A DNA stretch of 64,000 nt from Limnoperna fortunei (GCA_944474755.1 OX104122.1:20671714-20735713), one strand, 5' to 3'. Positions 45,301 through 57,016 are shown, counted from the first letter of the stretch. Notes: a model not told the origin generated them from the sequence alone. Translations and numbers: made by a program.

Positions 45301-47564
45301 TAAACTAATGATATGACAAAGATATTAATAGATTTGGTGAACCATCCACTCAGGTAACAGATAGCCATTTACTCTGTATACTGTTCATCATTTGACTATG
45401 TATACCTTCTCCCATTATGTATATATATATATACCGTCTCCCATGGGAGACAGTCACAATTTGTAAAAAAGTATATACATGTAGGTCAAAAAATTATGTG
45501 GAATGTATTTTTTTATTTTGCAAATATTAAGTTTCGCAAATCAGTAATGACAAAGACCAGAGATTAGCAGTTTGACATAAATGTAATAAAATTTTCAGTA
45601 CTCGAGATATGTTGAAACAAATTGTTTTATTCTACACAGAAATCACAGCATTTCAATTAATGAAAAAAGAAGTATCTAAGAAAATATCCCATTTTAGAAG
45701 GTTTGAAGATTTTAATTAAATTTAATTTTTATAGAAAAAAAGGTTTTATTACATTTATTTCTAAAACTTTAGAAAACCATTATTATAAAACAATTATAGA
45801 GTGAACTTACCTACAAATTAAAAATTTAAACTAAATAGAACTTTTGTGCAAAGTTGAACATATTTAGTTTTTAAATTAACTATTTAAAAGTTCAACCTAT
45901 ATATGCAACTATTTTCCTGAATGGTGAATATTTTGTTATTTTTTCAATGCAATGTTGTCATGTAAGTATACAAAAATGCTAGGGTCTGGTTAAAGTCTTG
46001 CCATCTAAACTGAATATTGTCAAAAATAAAAGCTAGCTTCACATGACAATTCCCTGGAAATACCTCAATTATTATAAGTTTTGTGTGCAAAATTTTATTA
46101 AAACTTCATACAGACTCGTGACTGTGCCTGTTCAGGTATTTAGAATATTTCCACATCAAGTCAGTGCCATTTTCAACAGATTTATTTGTTTACAAAATTT
46201 CCTGTAAAGTAAAAATTATACTACTTTTCTCATTGAGCACTATTTTTGACTCATCATGGTTTTATATTTTTTGTAAATGTTGATGTAAAAGAGTCTCACT
46301 GTTTGGTGAAATAGAAGCTATAATTTTACATTGGTATTTCTTTTCTGTAAATCTGTACTGGTAATAAGTGTTTACATTCAAAAACAATTTAAAGTCTTCA
46401 GGGCTCACCACACTGGGCGAAGTGGGCGACAAAGTCGCCCCACTAGGACCTGAAGTCGCCCTAAGGCGCCTCAAAAGCGAAGTCGAAGTCGCCCTGTCAT
46501 TTCCCTTAAGTCGCCCGATGGTTCGCATAAGATACTTGTAAATCTGGTCCAAATACTTCACTCTGACTACCAATTTATCAGTGAATGTGTAATTCCAATA
46601 AAAAATGGCAAACAATATGCGTATTTAACATATTTTCAAACGATTTACGTCTTTCAAATGTATTACGCGCCATTTGTTTATTTACCGGATGTGACTAATT
46701 ACCGGAAGTGAACTACGAAGAAAAGTAATGTACAACGGCCCATAATTAAAAATCGTAAAATTTTTGATAAACAAACACTTTTAATTGGTTTCAAACTTCA
46801 GTTCTTTCAAAGAGAATGTACTTTAACAATTTTCTTTCATAAGTATTTGAGCTTTACTTGAAAGAATAAAGATGTATAGTAATTATTGACATCATGATAA
46901 CTTCTGTAGATGGGTGTCCCTGTGAAGCAATTTGGATCAGTACAACTTTGATAAATGATAAAGGTTATGTGCTGTTTGATATTGCATACCATGAATAATA
47001 ATGAAAAAGAAAGAAAAAACTGAATCTAAGTGTGTTATGGTTTTAAAACACAAGAGAAATAATCCTGGAAATTGATGTAAATAATGAAAAATGTATGTAA
47101 CTACTGCGAAATTACTTATTTGTACGGTCCCCTGACTTCTCCCTAGTGTCTCCTGAAGTCTCCCTATCAGGGCCTGACTTCTCCCTGTTTTGCTGCCAGG
47201 GAGAAGTCACTTCTCCCTACTTTTTTAGAGTGTGGTGACCCCTGGTCTTAATTTTAGAAAAGCAGCCTAAATATATTAGTTAGAAAACCAGCTATCTGCA
47301 TTGTACCTGGTATCCAATTTACAATAGAAAATTGAAATCAGTAAATAACTATTTCTATTTCAGATTCATTCTCCAGACCTAGACCCACTGAAGACATTCC
47401 AGACGATGCTATACCTCCATTATATGATTTCTATTTCAGATTCATTCTCCAGACCTCGACCCACTGAAGATATTCCAGATGATGCTATACCTCCATTATA
47501 TGATTTATCTGTGTCAGAGGTCAATAGAATGCTAATTTGTACAAATGATAATAAACTTGATTAA
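42262..47564 (+). CDS. PIGP: PIGP, GPI-GlcNAc transferase subunit P, complete, 4 exons
   Basis: PIGP is a small ER membrane subunit of the complex that transfers GlcNAc to phosphatidylinositol, the first step of GPI-anchor synthesis. Exons: 42262-42343, 43173-43245, 44195-44313, 47440-47564; phases 1, 2, 1 chain correctly. The 132-residue product is close to the 134 aa of the human short form as I recall it. The N-terminus [20 protein letters not shown] mirrors human [16 protein letters not shown]. Two hydrophobic segments (about residues 13-37 and 53-78) flank the conserved loop [20 protein letters not shown]. The C-terminus [12 protein letters not shown] matches the family's ISISEVNQM. The ATG at 42262 is fixed by this alignment. 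NPHP4 is divergent about 1.5 kb upstream. An AATAAA overlaps the end of the coding region (47550-47555); another lies near 47860. Confidence 0.96.
43173..43245 (+). CDS. PIGP: PIGP exon 2
   Basis: 73 nt, phase 1 to phase 2, acceptor TTTCTTTGCAG and donor GTAAGC. It encodes [20 protein letters not shown] and MPQK, matching human [20 protein letters not shown]. Confidence 0.96.
43866..43948. repeat. Perfect 28-bp inverted repeat, 27-nt loop, PIGP intron 2
   Basis: Arms 43866-43893 and 43921-43948 are exact reverse complements (CCTATTCAACA ... TGTTGAATAGG at the outer ends). Confidence 0.97.
44195..44313 (+). CDS. PIGP: PIGP exon 3
   Basis: 119 nt, phase 2 to phase 1, acceptor TTTTCATTACAG and donor GTAATT. 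It encodes [20 protein letters not shown], the second membrane segment. YWAVALP is identical to the human protein. Confidence 0.96.
44533..44730 (-). mobile_element. SINE copy lacking its tail, PIGP intron 3
   Basis: GGGGGAGGAAGCAAGAGTAC, CTGGTAATTCTTGTTAATTA, AAATCCACAACCTCAGTGTT and a degenerate head ending ACTGAGGC. Confidence 0.75.
46399..47244. mobile_element. 846-bp CAG...CTG (hAT-like) non-autonomous element in PIGP intron 3
   Basis: The left end CAGGGCTCACCACACT pairs with the right end read inward, CAGGGGTCACCACACT. A perfect 5-bp duplication, GTCTT, flanks it (46394-46398 and 47245-47249). The left subterminal region is rich in GGGCGAC/GTCGCCC. The right has repeated AGGGAGAAGT/ACTTCTCCCT motifs. 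No transposase was found. Confidence 0.88.
47355..47506 (+). repeat. PIGP: 76-bp tandem duplication of the PIGP last-exon acceptor and exon start
   Basis: Two nearly identical copies (47355-47430 and 47431-47506), each beginning CTATTTCAG followed by the same exon start, with only a few base differences. The first acceptor ends at 47363 and the second at 47439. The period of 76 is not a multiple of three. Confidence 0.96.
47440..47564 (+). CDS. PIGP: PIGP exon 4 (terminal)
   Basis: Using the acceptor ending at 47439, the frame reads [20 protein letters not shown], then [11 protein letters not shown], and stops with TAA at 47562-47564. The acceptor and the first 67 nt of the exon are present twice in tandem. 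Only the downstream acceptor gives the conserved C-terminus. Confidence 0.93.
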
Positions 47565-47621
47565 ATATAAGTTAAGCAATGATTTTTTAGTTTTTAACCC
47601 ATTCAAAGTCAGATACATGTA

Positions 47622-47885
47622 TTGCATTGTTTTTGTTTGTTAAAAGGGTATTTTATGTTACTTTAAGCAATTTTTCAGCTATATCAAGGTGTCTAGTTTT
47701 TATTGATGGAGAAAGCCGGAGTACCGCTTGAAAACCCCAGATCGTCAGCAGATTAACAAGCAATTAAGGTTAAGGTTGGAATCGAGCACACCTTTTCACA
47801 GTAATGCTCGCACCTGTTGCCCTCAGGTACTTGATCAATATTAGATGACTCACTATTTTAATAAATCTGTCACCAAGGTCCCTCA
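47622..47885 (-). mobile_element. SINE copy just downstream of PIGP
   Basis: TTTTTGTTTGTTAAAAGGG tail, CAGCTATATCAAGGTGTCTA, GGAGAAAGCCGGAGTACC and a decayed tRNA head. It contains an AATAAA (about 47859-47864) that could serve PIGP 3' end formation. Confidence 0.82.
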
Positions 47886-48917
47886 GACATTACTTTATGT
47901 TCCTGTTGTCATTATAATAGTATCTATAATCTCTTCAAAATAAGATTTTGTCTCTGCCCAGCCAAACATTTTAAAATTTGTATTTGGTTCTTCATACGTA
48001 GGAATGCAGCAATAAGTATTATATATACCACTTCTTTTGCCATTTAATGTATTTAAACTATGAGACCCTTGCGTCGAATAGGTTAAGTACGTTAAATGGT
48101 AAAAGGCTTGGTGTATATGTTTGTAGCATAATTCAATCAATAGAATTTGAAATGGACATGACATTATTGTTGTCAGACAATCACGTGTTACACGGTCAGT
48201 CTAGACAATCTATTTAGTTCATTTGGTGTTTTGAATGACGGTAAAGGGTGGGGCTTTCATATAAAATAACTAACGAGTTGGTTGATTATACCATGGCTAA
48301 GTCCCATCTACTTTAATTGTATTTATCAGGTGACATGAACCATGGTTTAACAAGAAACACGTTATGTTAAAGAATAATTTTGCACAACACACAGATTAAG
48401 TGTGATTAATCCATAAAAAGATCAAAGGAAAAATGCCATATTATGTTACAATGATTATTTGGATTATATTTGGTTAGCTTATGTCTTAAAACTTACAATT
48501 ACTCTTCATGTGCTGGAGAACTGTTACAAAACTCAAATTCAGCAGGTTGGGCCTGGTAAGAGACTATAAACCATGTCTTTGCTCTAGCTTAATGTCAAAC
48601 AGGATATAGGATATTCAACAAAAAATTGCTGAACAAATTGTCACATGGCTTTAAGTAAACACACACTTCTTTCACAAAATAGTGTTAAATCTGGGGGGGG
48701 GGGGGTGTCTTATGAAACAAACACAGGACCCCAATTTTTGTTTAAATCCAGGATTTCCAGTGGCAATAAAATAACATGGAAATCAATTTGTCCAAGTTAA
48801 TTTTTGTTGAAACAAAATTGCATGGTCTAAGAAAAAAATAAGAAACAGAAACAACATAATTTACAGAAATTATTTAAAATTTTAAAAGTTCATTGTCATG
48901 ATCACACTTTTAAATAA

Positions 48918-49919
48918 AACAAGAAAAGATATGGTTGCAACCATATCGGGGAAACTCAAAGTAATTGGAGGATAAAAAAGGAACCCATTTTGTAATGTAA
49001 TATGAGAGATTAATTGTTGTTTACAGCTTGTGAAGATATAATGTACTTATGATATTATATAATATGCTTTAACCAAGTCAGGATCATTTAATACAATCAA
49101 ATTTTTATGATTTGTCTTTGCCATGTGTTGCTTTTTCTTCTTTGATATAAGAGAATGATCCATCTGAGACATCAAAGTTCTAAAAATTTGGTTCTTTATA
49201 TAATAATACATATAGATATTAAGGAAACCAGTTAAATAAGATACAATACAAGACATAAAAAGTCAAATAAAACACAGAAAAATGTGTGTTAAATGTATTT
49301 TTAGTGTTATCTTGTAAAATATATGTTTATATTAATATTTATTTGGCATATCTGTTAAAACATATATTAAAACCCTAGTTTCATTTTTGCCCCTTTTGGG
49401 CCCCTTATTCCTAAACGGAAAAAAGAAGAGCCCCAAACTCAATCTCATTCATCCATTTATGATAAGAAAAATTATTGTAAAATTTCAAAGCAATCTGTAA
49501 ACCAGAACCAAAGTTATTGTGGAAACAAATAAAAATGTACCATTTTTGCCTCTTTTGGGCCCCTAATTTTTAAACTAGAAAAGGTGAAACCCCAAAAATC
49601 AGTCCCATTCATCTATTAATGGTAATGAAAATCATTGTAAATTTTCAAAGCATTTGGAGGACTGTTGGGAACAAACAAAATAGTGGCATTTTTGGCCCCT
49701 TTTGTGTCCCTAATTTCTAAACGAAAAATGTGGGGACCCTAAAAATCAATCCCATCCATCCCTTTATTGTAAGAAACATCACTGTCAAGTTTCAAAGCAA
49801 TTGGATAACTAGAACAAAAGTTATTGTGGGAACAACAGACAACGACGCAGACGACGACGACACAGATGAAAGCATCGTACTATTATACGCCTGCAATTTT
49901 TTTGCGGTCGTATAAAAAT
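48918..49919. repeat. Dispersed repeat with a terminal hairpin and 3 internal ~155-bp units
   Basis: The left side has a perfect 20-bp palindrome at 48928-48947. Three diverged tandem units at about 49375-49820 each carry TTTTGCC(C/T)CTTTTGGGCCCC-like and TTTCAAAGCAAT blocks. A GACGACGACGA run follows, then a terminal stem TATACG-CCTGCAA / TTGCGG-TCGTATA at about 49878-49914. A Helitron-type end is possible but no CTRR terminus was identified. Confidence 0.65.
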
Positions 49920-50972
49920 AGTAGGCATGCATAGTAAATAAACCAGTTAACATCTTTGGACATTTGAATTCTTGAAAGTAAAAGAAATGCAGGAAATTGC
50001 ACTTGAGACCTGTATTTAAAAAAAAATAATTTACTTGTTTGATGCGACAACAACAAAATAACTGGAAAATTAAAAAGTGCATAAAACCAATAATAAGAAA
50101 ATGCTAAAGTAGAAACGTTTTCATCATTTTATTTTCCAGGAATTACAGTTTCGTAATACTTCCCTCATCAAGTCGGTGTGCCATCTTTGTCCCATCCTCT
50201 CAAATTATTAACATTAATTTTGTACCATTTGTTAAATCTGCAATCCCAACTGGGATAAAGGACTGGTTATTGCTTAATTGTTTTTAAAATATTCGAAATT
50301 CTTAATACATTGACTTATGTGTTATTTTTATTTTGCAAAGATGATCAAAGATCATGTGCAAATCTTGTTTACTGGTATACAAGTATATATATTCATCACG
50401 ATGATCAGCTGCAGAAGCACAGGCAGCAATTGAATATTAACTGTTTACATCACGAAAATTGTTTAATTAACCATTAAAAACAGTAACAAGAAGATCATTA
50501 TTGTTGGACATACTTATTATGCGTTAATTGTATAATTAACAATTCAGATGAAAGACTTGACTTGGGGAGTTTTTTACGTCCTACACCGACAACAAAATGC
50601 CCTTGGTCTAAAAAATTTCAGATGAAAGCAGATTGAATGTGCATTTATATGACCATTCACCTAGCCAGCTTGATGGCGTAAGAATATATGAACAGAATTA
50701 TACTTTTATTCAAATGCTAAGAACAAAATTATTACATTTCGCAATACAAAACATACTGTTTTCACCTGAAAAATAATCAAAACAATAGATAGAAAGTACT
50801 TACTTCGGTAAATGCAAACATCGAACTATATTATCGCGCAATAGTTCAGTAATTCGTACCCAAAATTAGTTATAACCCCATGTGTAATACAATGCAATGA
50901 TTTGAGTTATGAAAATATTAAAAAATATCTACATGAGTGCTTCAACAAAACATGAAAAATGTCAACAAAATG

Positions 50973-51116
50973 TGTGTTTGTTTTAGTTTGAATGGTGTTT
51001 AATGCAACTTTCAGCAATGTCTGCACGAGTGAGAATCGAACCCACAATCTCAGTGTTGACATACCATGTGATCAATAGTAGACGAACTACCTTAACCACT
51101 CGACTACCGAGGCCCC
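50973..51116 (-). mobile_element. tRNA-derived SINE with its middle missing, inserted in the 45-bp minisatellite
   Basis: Read on the minus strand it begins GGGGCCTCGGTAGTCGAGTG, with a tRNA-like A box (TCGAGTGGTTAAGG) and B box (GGTTCGATTCTCAC, about 51031-51043). It jumps directly to the tail AAAGTTGCATTAAACACCAT. The central Gly/Pro-codon-rich body seen in the full copy at 23052-23309 is absent. A 6-bp duplication, AAAATG, flanks it (50967-50972 and 51117-51122). Confidence 0.9.
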
Positions 51117-51420
51117 AAAATGTCTGCATGAGTGCTTTAACAAAACATGAAAAATGTCAAAAAAATGTCTGCATGAGTGCTTCAACAAATATGAAAAAAT
51201 GTCAACAAAATGTCTGCATGAGTTCTTCCACAAAACATGAAAAATATCAACAAAATGTCTGCATGAGTGGTTCAACAAACATGAAAAATGTCAACAAAAT
51301 GTCTGCAAGAGTGGTTCAACAAACATGAAAAATGTCAACAAAATGTTTCCACGAATGCCATCAACAAACGTGAAAACTGTCAACAAAATGTCTGTATGAG
51401 TGGTTCAAATAACGGTTAAA
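51117..51420. repeat. 45-bp minisatellite interrupted on its left by a SINE
   Basis: About seven units of AATGTCTGCATGAGTGCTTC plus AACAAACATGAAAAATGTCA. Part of a unit also lies at 50935-50972, on the other side of the SINE insertion. Confidence 0.93.
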
Positions 51421-52762
51421 TAACGGATTAATCACAGTTTCTTGTATAAACATCCTTTGTTTTATACCGGTAGACAATATCAATAAAGGAAAAAATTTTG
51501 GTGTTTTTGTTTCTTGTTAGAACATCCTTTATTTTGTATCTATTATATAGACGATAACAAGAAAGGAAAAAATTATTAGTGTTTTTATAGTGAATATTTT
51601 ATTAAAACTCCGAAAACGAGAAAACTATTCACTTCGCTTCGATGATTTTTATTTACCACCGATATAATTAATATAATGAATATCCCGAAGGGTAACAAAA
51701 TATCGATCGACATATTTTTGTGAAACTTTACCAATATTTACGGATAGGAATACTTCGAACTTTTTATGCGATTTTAAATTTTGCGGTCGAGTGTCAACCG
51801 CGAAATAACATGCATAGGGCAATAAACCTACATAAAGTTCGTTGACTAAATGTAACCATAGCTCAACATATGATATATAAATACTATAATATAATATAAT
51901 ATAAGGCTTCAATACATTACAAAAGCAAACAATCGTGACAGGTTCACACAATAAAACCGAAGTCCAGTTGCATAGTCTGTTGTGATATTTCGGCAAACAA
52001 TAGACATTTTGTTCTTTCAGTACTCACGAATGCAATAAAATCATCACAAATATAGATTACTTATTCTGGCACGAGACCAGTACATACGAAAAACACATTT
52101 AACCTCCCTTAATAAGAACCATTTTCTGACGAGAGCTTGCTTTGAGTTAATCCTTCAATATTCTCTTCTAATTTGCCTTGTTTATGGTCTTGATTAATTT
52201 GGCGAAAAATGTTTGTTTCTTTGACGGAACGAAAATACAATCTATCCAACCTTCACATGGTTTCCACGGGACTTGACTTTTCCTAAAATGTTGAACACGA
52301 CAGAAACTGCCATAGTTAGGATTTGAACTTGTATTTACATGCCACGGTGGTACATGTAAACGTATATACTTATCGACTTACTCAAACATTTAGAAAGAGC
52401 ATTATACATGATAACAGCCTACGTGCAAATCAATTACAACGAAAGTTACTCTTTCAATGAAATATTTCAAATAACTGCCTTGAACTCTAATATACAGTAT
52501 TAATATTTAAACATTTAAATATACCGCCATTAGTATCGAATTGTGTCAGGTGACAACTTACTTCCTGGTGTAAGATCAGGTAACTGCATATTTTTTGTAG
52601 AATTTCTGATAATTTCGGAAAGGGGTCGAGGGACCAATTAAGGTCCCCAGTGGGTCCAGAGCAAGGCCCTGGTGGGGGCTCCGAAAACGATTTTAGAATA
52701 GTTCTAGGTTATTTGAAGGGTCTCCATGTGCAAATATCTACGAGGGGGTGGACAGGGGGGTA

Positions 52763-52890
52763 CCTTTCTCCTTTCTCCCTCCCCACAGCTCCTTTCTCCC
52801 TCCCCTCAGCTCCTTTCTCCCTCCCCTCTACTCCTTTCTCCCTCCCCTCTACTCCTTTCTCCCTCCCCTCTTTACACTTCTCCCTCTTTA
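52763..52890. repeat. Polypyrimidine ~20-bp minisatellite, copy 1
   Basis: Repeated CTCCTTTCTCCCTCCCCTCA/T units. The plus strand is almost pure pyrimidine for about 120 nt. It follows a GC-rich dispersed segment from about 52615. Confidence 0.93.
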
Positions 52891-53569
52891 AAACCCTATA
52901 GCAATTGAAAAGATCACTAAATTTTGACTCAAAACTGATATAAATTTGGGATATGAAGCATATAAACGACTTTTACAAACAAAGCATGACTCATGACACA
53001 TTATCAAATGAATTTAATTGGTGTATCGTACCCTTTGGTAAAAAATATGAGGATCATAAACTGTGACCGGTATATTTATGAAATCATGACACTGAAACCT
53101 AATAGCAATCATACAGCCAGACCTGTAGTCCACATAGACCCATAGTCCACCCAAACTTGTAGTCCACACAGATCTCTAGTCCATACAACCTATAGTCCAT
53201 ACAACCTAAATGTTCAGAAAATAATATAGTGTATTCATAACTTCAATTCATCGTTGTTTTTATGGTCTCTTTTTAACTGTCTCGTTGTAGTTAAAAATTA
53301 ATTCATGATTAGGTCTAGATTTCTCAAAACAAAACTCAAATCAATTCTCAGACTTTTGAGTTATTTCTTAACTACCACAGCAACATAAAAATTCTCGAAG
53401 TTCTGATCGACTTAAAAGGGAATTTAAACTGAAAAATGGTGCTTATAAATGTAATGAAAAAGGGATTATTTGCTGCTGTAACATAAATTGCCTGATTATT
53501 TGTGCTATTTACAGTTTTAATTTTGCTGCTATAGTTTTTTTTATTTAAAAGGAGAAAACTGATATTTCA

Positions 53570-54860
53570 TAAATTGTCATTCAAGGGAAATAACTCCAAA
53601 AAGAAGTCATTTGACAATCTTGGACCAAACGAGTTATTTGTAGCCCTTGTCCAATCGAATTAAAGCTAAATCTTTCACTTGCTCCCCCTTTTTGTTATTG
53701 GTAGCTGCGTAGTAACACGCAGCGACCATAGCAAAAGGGGGGGGGGCATGTGAAAGATAAACGCAGCGACCAATAACAAAAAGGGGGAGCAAGTGAAAGA
53801 TTTAATTTTAATTAAAGTGGCCCTTGCCTTACAGATCATTTTTGCAGTTTAGAGTATCACTCTGATTTTGGGCAATAGTATGGTTTAGTAAGGCGGGCAG
53901 GGGAAATGGGGCATCTATTTTTATCAACTCCTCCTACAGTTTTCAACCCAGATCTCTGAACCTTCACATAATGATTGCACATCTATTGAATTTGTTGCAC
54001 CTGCTATTATGGAAGTGTTCCAGCATGTTCCTAATTTTCCAGACCTTGGAACTTGGTCATTTTTGAGCAGATTTACAGAAGACAGTAAATATATTGTGTA
54101 ATTAACTCCTACAGTTTCAGTCTAGAACTCTAAATTTCACAGAAAGATTGAAAATGTATTGAAGTTGTACACCTGTTATTATTGTTCAAGGAATTTTTTC
54201 CTAATTTTCCAGACTTGGGAACTTGCGATTTTGTTAACTGTTGAATTTTTGAATTATGTATTCCTTTATAAAAACTTAATGGTAAGTATGAGGATAATTC
54301 ATTGAGAAATTTATAAGTTTTAAGTTACAAAGCAAACACTGAAAATTTCAAGAAAAATTATGAGTAAATATATACATATAATACTGTAATGAGTAACTGG
54401 ACAATTTTTTGACAATTAAATTGTTTGTAGGCCATGTCCTTCTGTTTATTTTTGCAATTGACAGTTTTACTCTAGCTCTAAATTTATAAGGCAAATACTT
54501 ATATTTTATTAACAAAATTGTTATTAAAGGGCAAAAAGACCTGTAAGGATTCGTCTGACAATTTTGGACCAAATGCGTTTTTTAAAGGCATTGTCTTGCA
54601 ATTTACAGTTTCACTCTAGTCATTATTAAAGGGCAAAAACTCCTTTAAGAATTTGTCAGACAATTTAGACTAACATAGTGATTTGCATTGTCTGGCTGAT
54701 CATTTTTGCAATTTACTATATCAATCTGCTGTTTTATTTTTCAAGTTATACTGTCAAAACTGACAATTTTCTAAAAAAAATCGAAACTTAATTAATGTCC
54801 ATAACTCCTACAGGCAGTTAAACAACTTCTGAAATTAAAAAAGATTGAATGTGCTGATCA
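53570..54860. repeat. Diverged dispersed-repeat tract sharing modules with 7641-8550
   Basis: The AAGGG(A/C)AATAACTCC-like module recurs at about 53583, 54523, 54628 and 54793. It is followed by GACAATTTTGGACCAAA and by ATTTTTGCAATTTACAGTTT blocks. Minus-strand frames of under 80 codons are not credible genes. Confidence 0.6.
53667..53804. repeat. 44-bp near-perfect inverted repeat (foldback) with a third arm copy in the loop
   Basis: Arms 53667-53710 and 53761-53804 pair with a single mismatch. The 50-nt loop contains a degraded extra copy of the right arm (ACGCAGCGACCATAGC, a G run, GTGAAAGAT). Confidence 0.95.
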
Positions 54861-56737
54861 TTTTAATGTAACGGGTTTTTTTTTCTGTAGCTATATAACA
54901 TTGTGAGATATTGGCCAAAACATGTGTTGACCCATGTTCTTCAACATGCGCTTGTGAAAAATAGTTCAGATTAGGGCCGCTCTCAGATAAAAAAACCAGT
55001 GTACTGTATTAATTTTCTATAAATCGTGAATCTTTGGTACTGATCCTAAAACCAAGATGGTCACAACACTGGAACATAGAACTCCAGAGACAGTAAGAAA
55101 AACAGCTGGTTTCAGAAACTATTTCACTTATTTAAATCAAATTATGCAGAACGAATATAAGGGTAATTTTCTGCCATTGTAAAATACATCGTGGCTACTA
55201 GAGCCATTGATGTTCTGATTGGCGGAAATTAAAATGAATCTTGCTCTGAAAATCTGAGTAGCAAACATAATTGATACTGTATAAATTTTAAGATTTTGGC
55301 GCAGATCCTAAATTCAAGATGGCCACAAATTTTGTGTCATGTTCATGTCGATTAAACTAAAGTTTTTATAATGAGTAATGTGAGCATTACAGGCTTTCCA
55401 TGTGTAGAAATAATTTTTTTACAATTGTAATTATGAATGACTTAGACTTACCGCAGGTTGTTGGGTCTTTTTTAGTTTCCGATACTAGTAAATATTTTTT
55501 GGTTCGGAGACCTTTAATGGATGACGAAAGTATTTTTAGTTGTGGATCAAAACGAACTATATCCGTCTTTTGGGTAACCAATATACTTGAATAATTAGAA
55601 ACTAAAAATATTTAACCAAGATTTCCACCATGAATCGTGTTGTAAATTGTAACAAGAAAAGCAAGACCAGGCCATTTGGACATTCAGAGCTTTTAGTTCC
55701 TTGTTTTCCTGAAATTTGCCATTAGTGTTAGGTACCCAAAATCTAGTATGGTGACGTAATCATTACTCTGAATTACTGTGAAGAACGGGATATATCTATA
55801 AAAGATGCTGTATTTTAATGTTTTTTATTTGTATAAAACTGTTAAATTGAAAAAAAAACACTTTTTCAAGAATGCGTTTTTCTTAATTTCAAATTTTGCC
55901 CCTTTTCAATTTGTTTTCATGTATTGTGAAAGCGCATATATATATATACAACATATATTTTTGTCAGATTTACAAGAGTTTATCTATTTCTATAGTCGTT
56001 TCGTTAGCGCGACATTTTTTAAACGATGTTATTATAAACAAAGTTGCATGAACATATTATAAATATTCGATAAGGAAAATATTAATGCGCAAAACGTATG
56101 TGTGCGTATTTAAATACAATTTGAGCAATAAATGGTTATTTATTGTGGACATAGACATACAAATCTAGATATTAAACCCTCGTGCACGACGTAATATTTA
56201 ACGTAACGTCAAAAAAGCTCAAATGACGCTACGTTTAGAGGCCCCAATAACGTGCGCTACGTCTTATTGAAATTGTTACAATTTTCAATGTAAAAGAATT
56301 AACAAAACTTCATTTGTTTTAAAATCTACCGGTATTATGTACTACATGCAATAAAACACTACCAGTGCAAAGTGCGCTTTGATTAATATTTGTTTTACAT
56401 ACATGGATCAAACTCATGGATGCAAAGCTAAAACTAGGTACTCTAAGTGGTGTCAGAGGAGAAGATTGTTTATAAAGTTAACAACGGACAGATAACAGAT
56501 GACAGACACCTAGTCAATAAGTGATCACACTATAGAAAAGGGACAGACATACGCTTTAGGAAAAACCTTACTGCATACTAGCATAGTAAAAATTCTGATC
56601 ATTTGGATGCAATTTATCTCTTTAGTGGAGTTTTATGAAAATAATTTTAGTCTTTTTAAATTACATCAATGAATTGGCACTTATTAAATGATTTTCAGGT
56701 ACGAATTAAAGAACATATTTGTAAAAGTACCTCCTCC

Positions 56738-56872
56738 CTCTTTTTTTATTTTTTCCTTTCTCCCTCCCCTTTTCTCCTTTCTCCCTCCCCTCACCTCCTT
56801 TCTCCCTCCCCTCAGCTCCTTTCTCCCTCCCCTCTACTCCTTTCTCCCTCCCCCTCTCTCCCTGTCTCCCAC
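56738..56872. repeat. Polypyrimidine ~20-bp minisatellite, copy 2
   Basis: Same CTCCTTTCTCCCTCCCCTC unit as at 52763, about five copies, on the same strand, 4 kb away. The short frames across it encode repetitive Pro/Ser peptides and are not genes. Confidence 0.93.
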
Positions 56873-57016
56873 TACCCTGTCCACCCTCTCATCTACGGAT
56901 TACGTTTATTGAGCTGAAATACGCATTTGTTTTGTAAATTCTTAATGAGGAAAAGCTGTTTTAACCTAATTTTAAATTAAAGTTAGACTTTTTATTTGTT
57001 TTTCTTGAAAAACAAG

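Noticed and set aside
38751..47244. Single 8.5-kb transposon carrying NPHP4 exon 1 and PIGP
   Set aside because: The 46399-47244 element has its own perfect GTCTT duplication, so its right end pairs with 46399 and not with 38751. PIGP's last exon also lies outside.
50973..51116. Possible tRNA gene (A and B boxes on the minus strand)
   Set aside because: The head is SINE-derived: no complete cloverleaf, no acceptor stem pairing partner, and it continues into the SINE tail with a target duplication.
51002..51328. 108-codon frame with repeated NVCMSASTKHEK peptides
   Set aside because: SINE plus 45-bp minisatellite.
51649..51996. 115-codon minus-strand frame
   Set aside because: Unrecognised, rich in Y/I/F as expected for AT-rich DNA, with no splice or promoter support. 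Kept only as an unknown.
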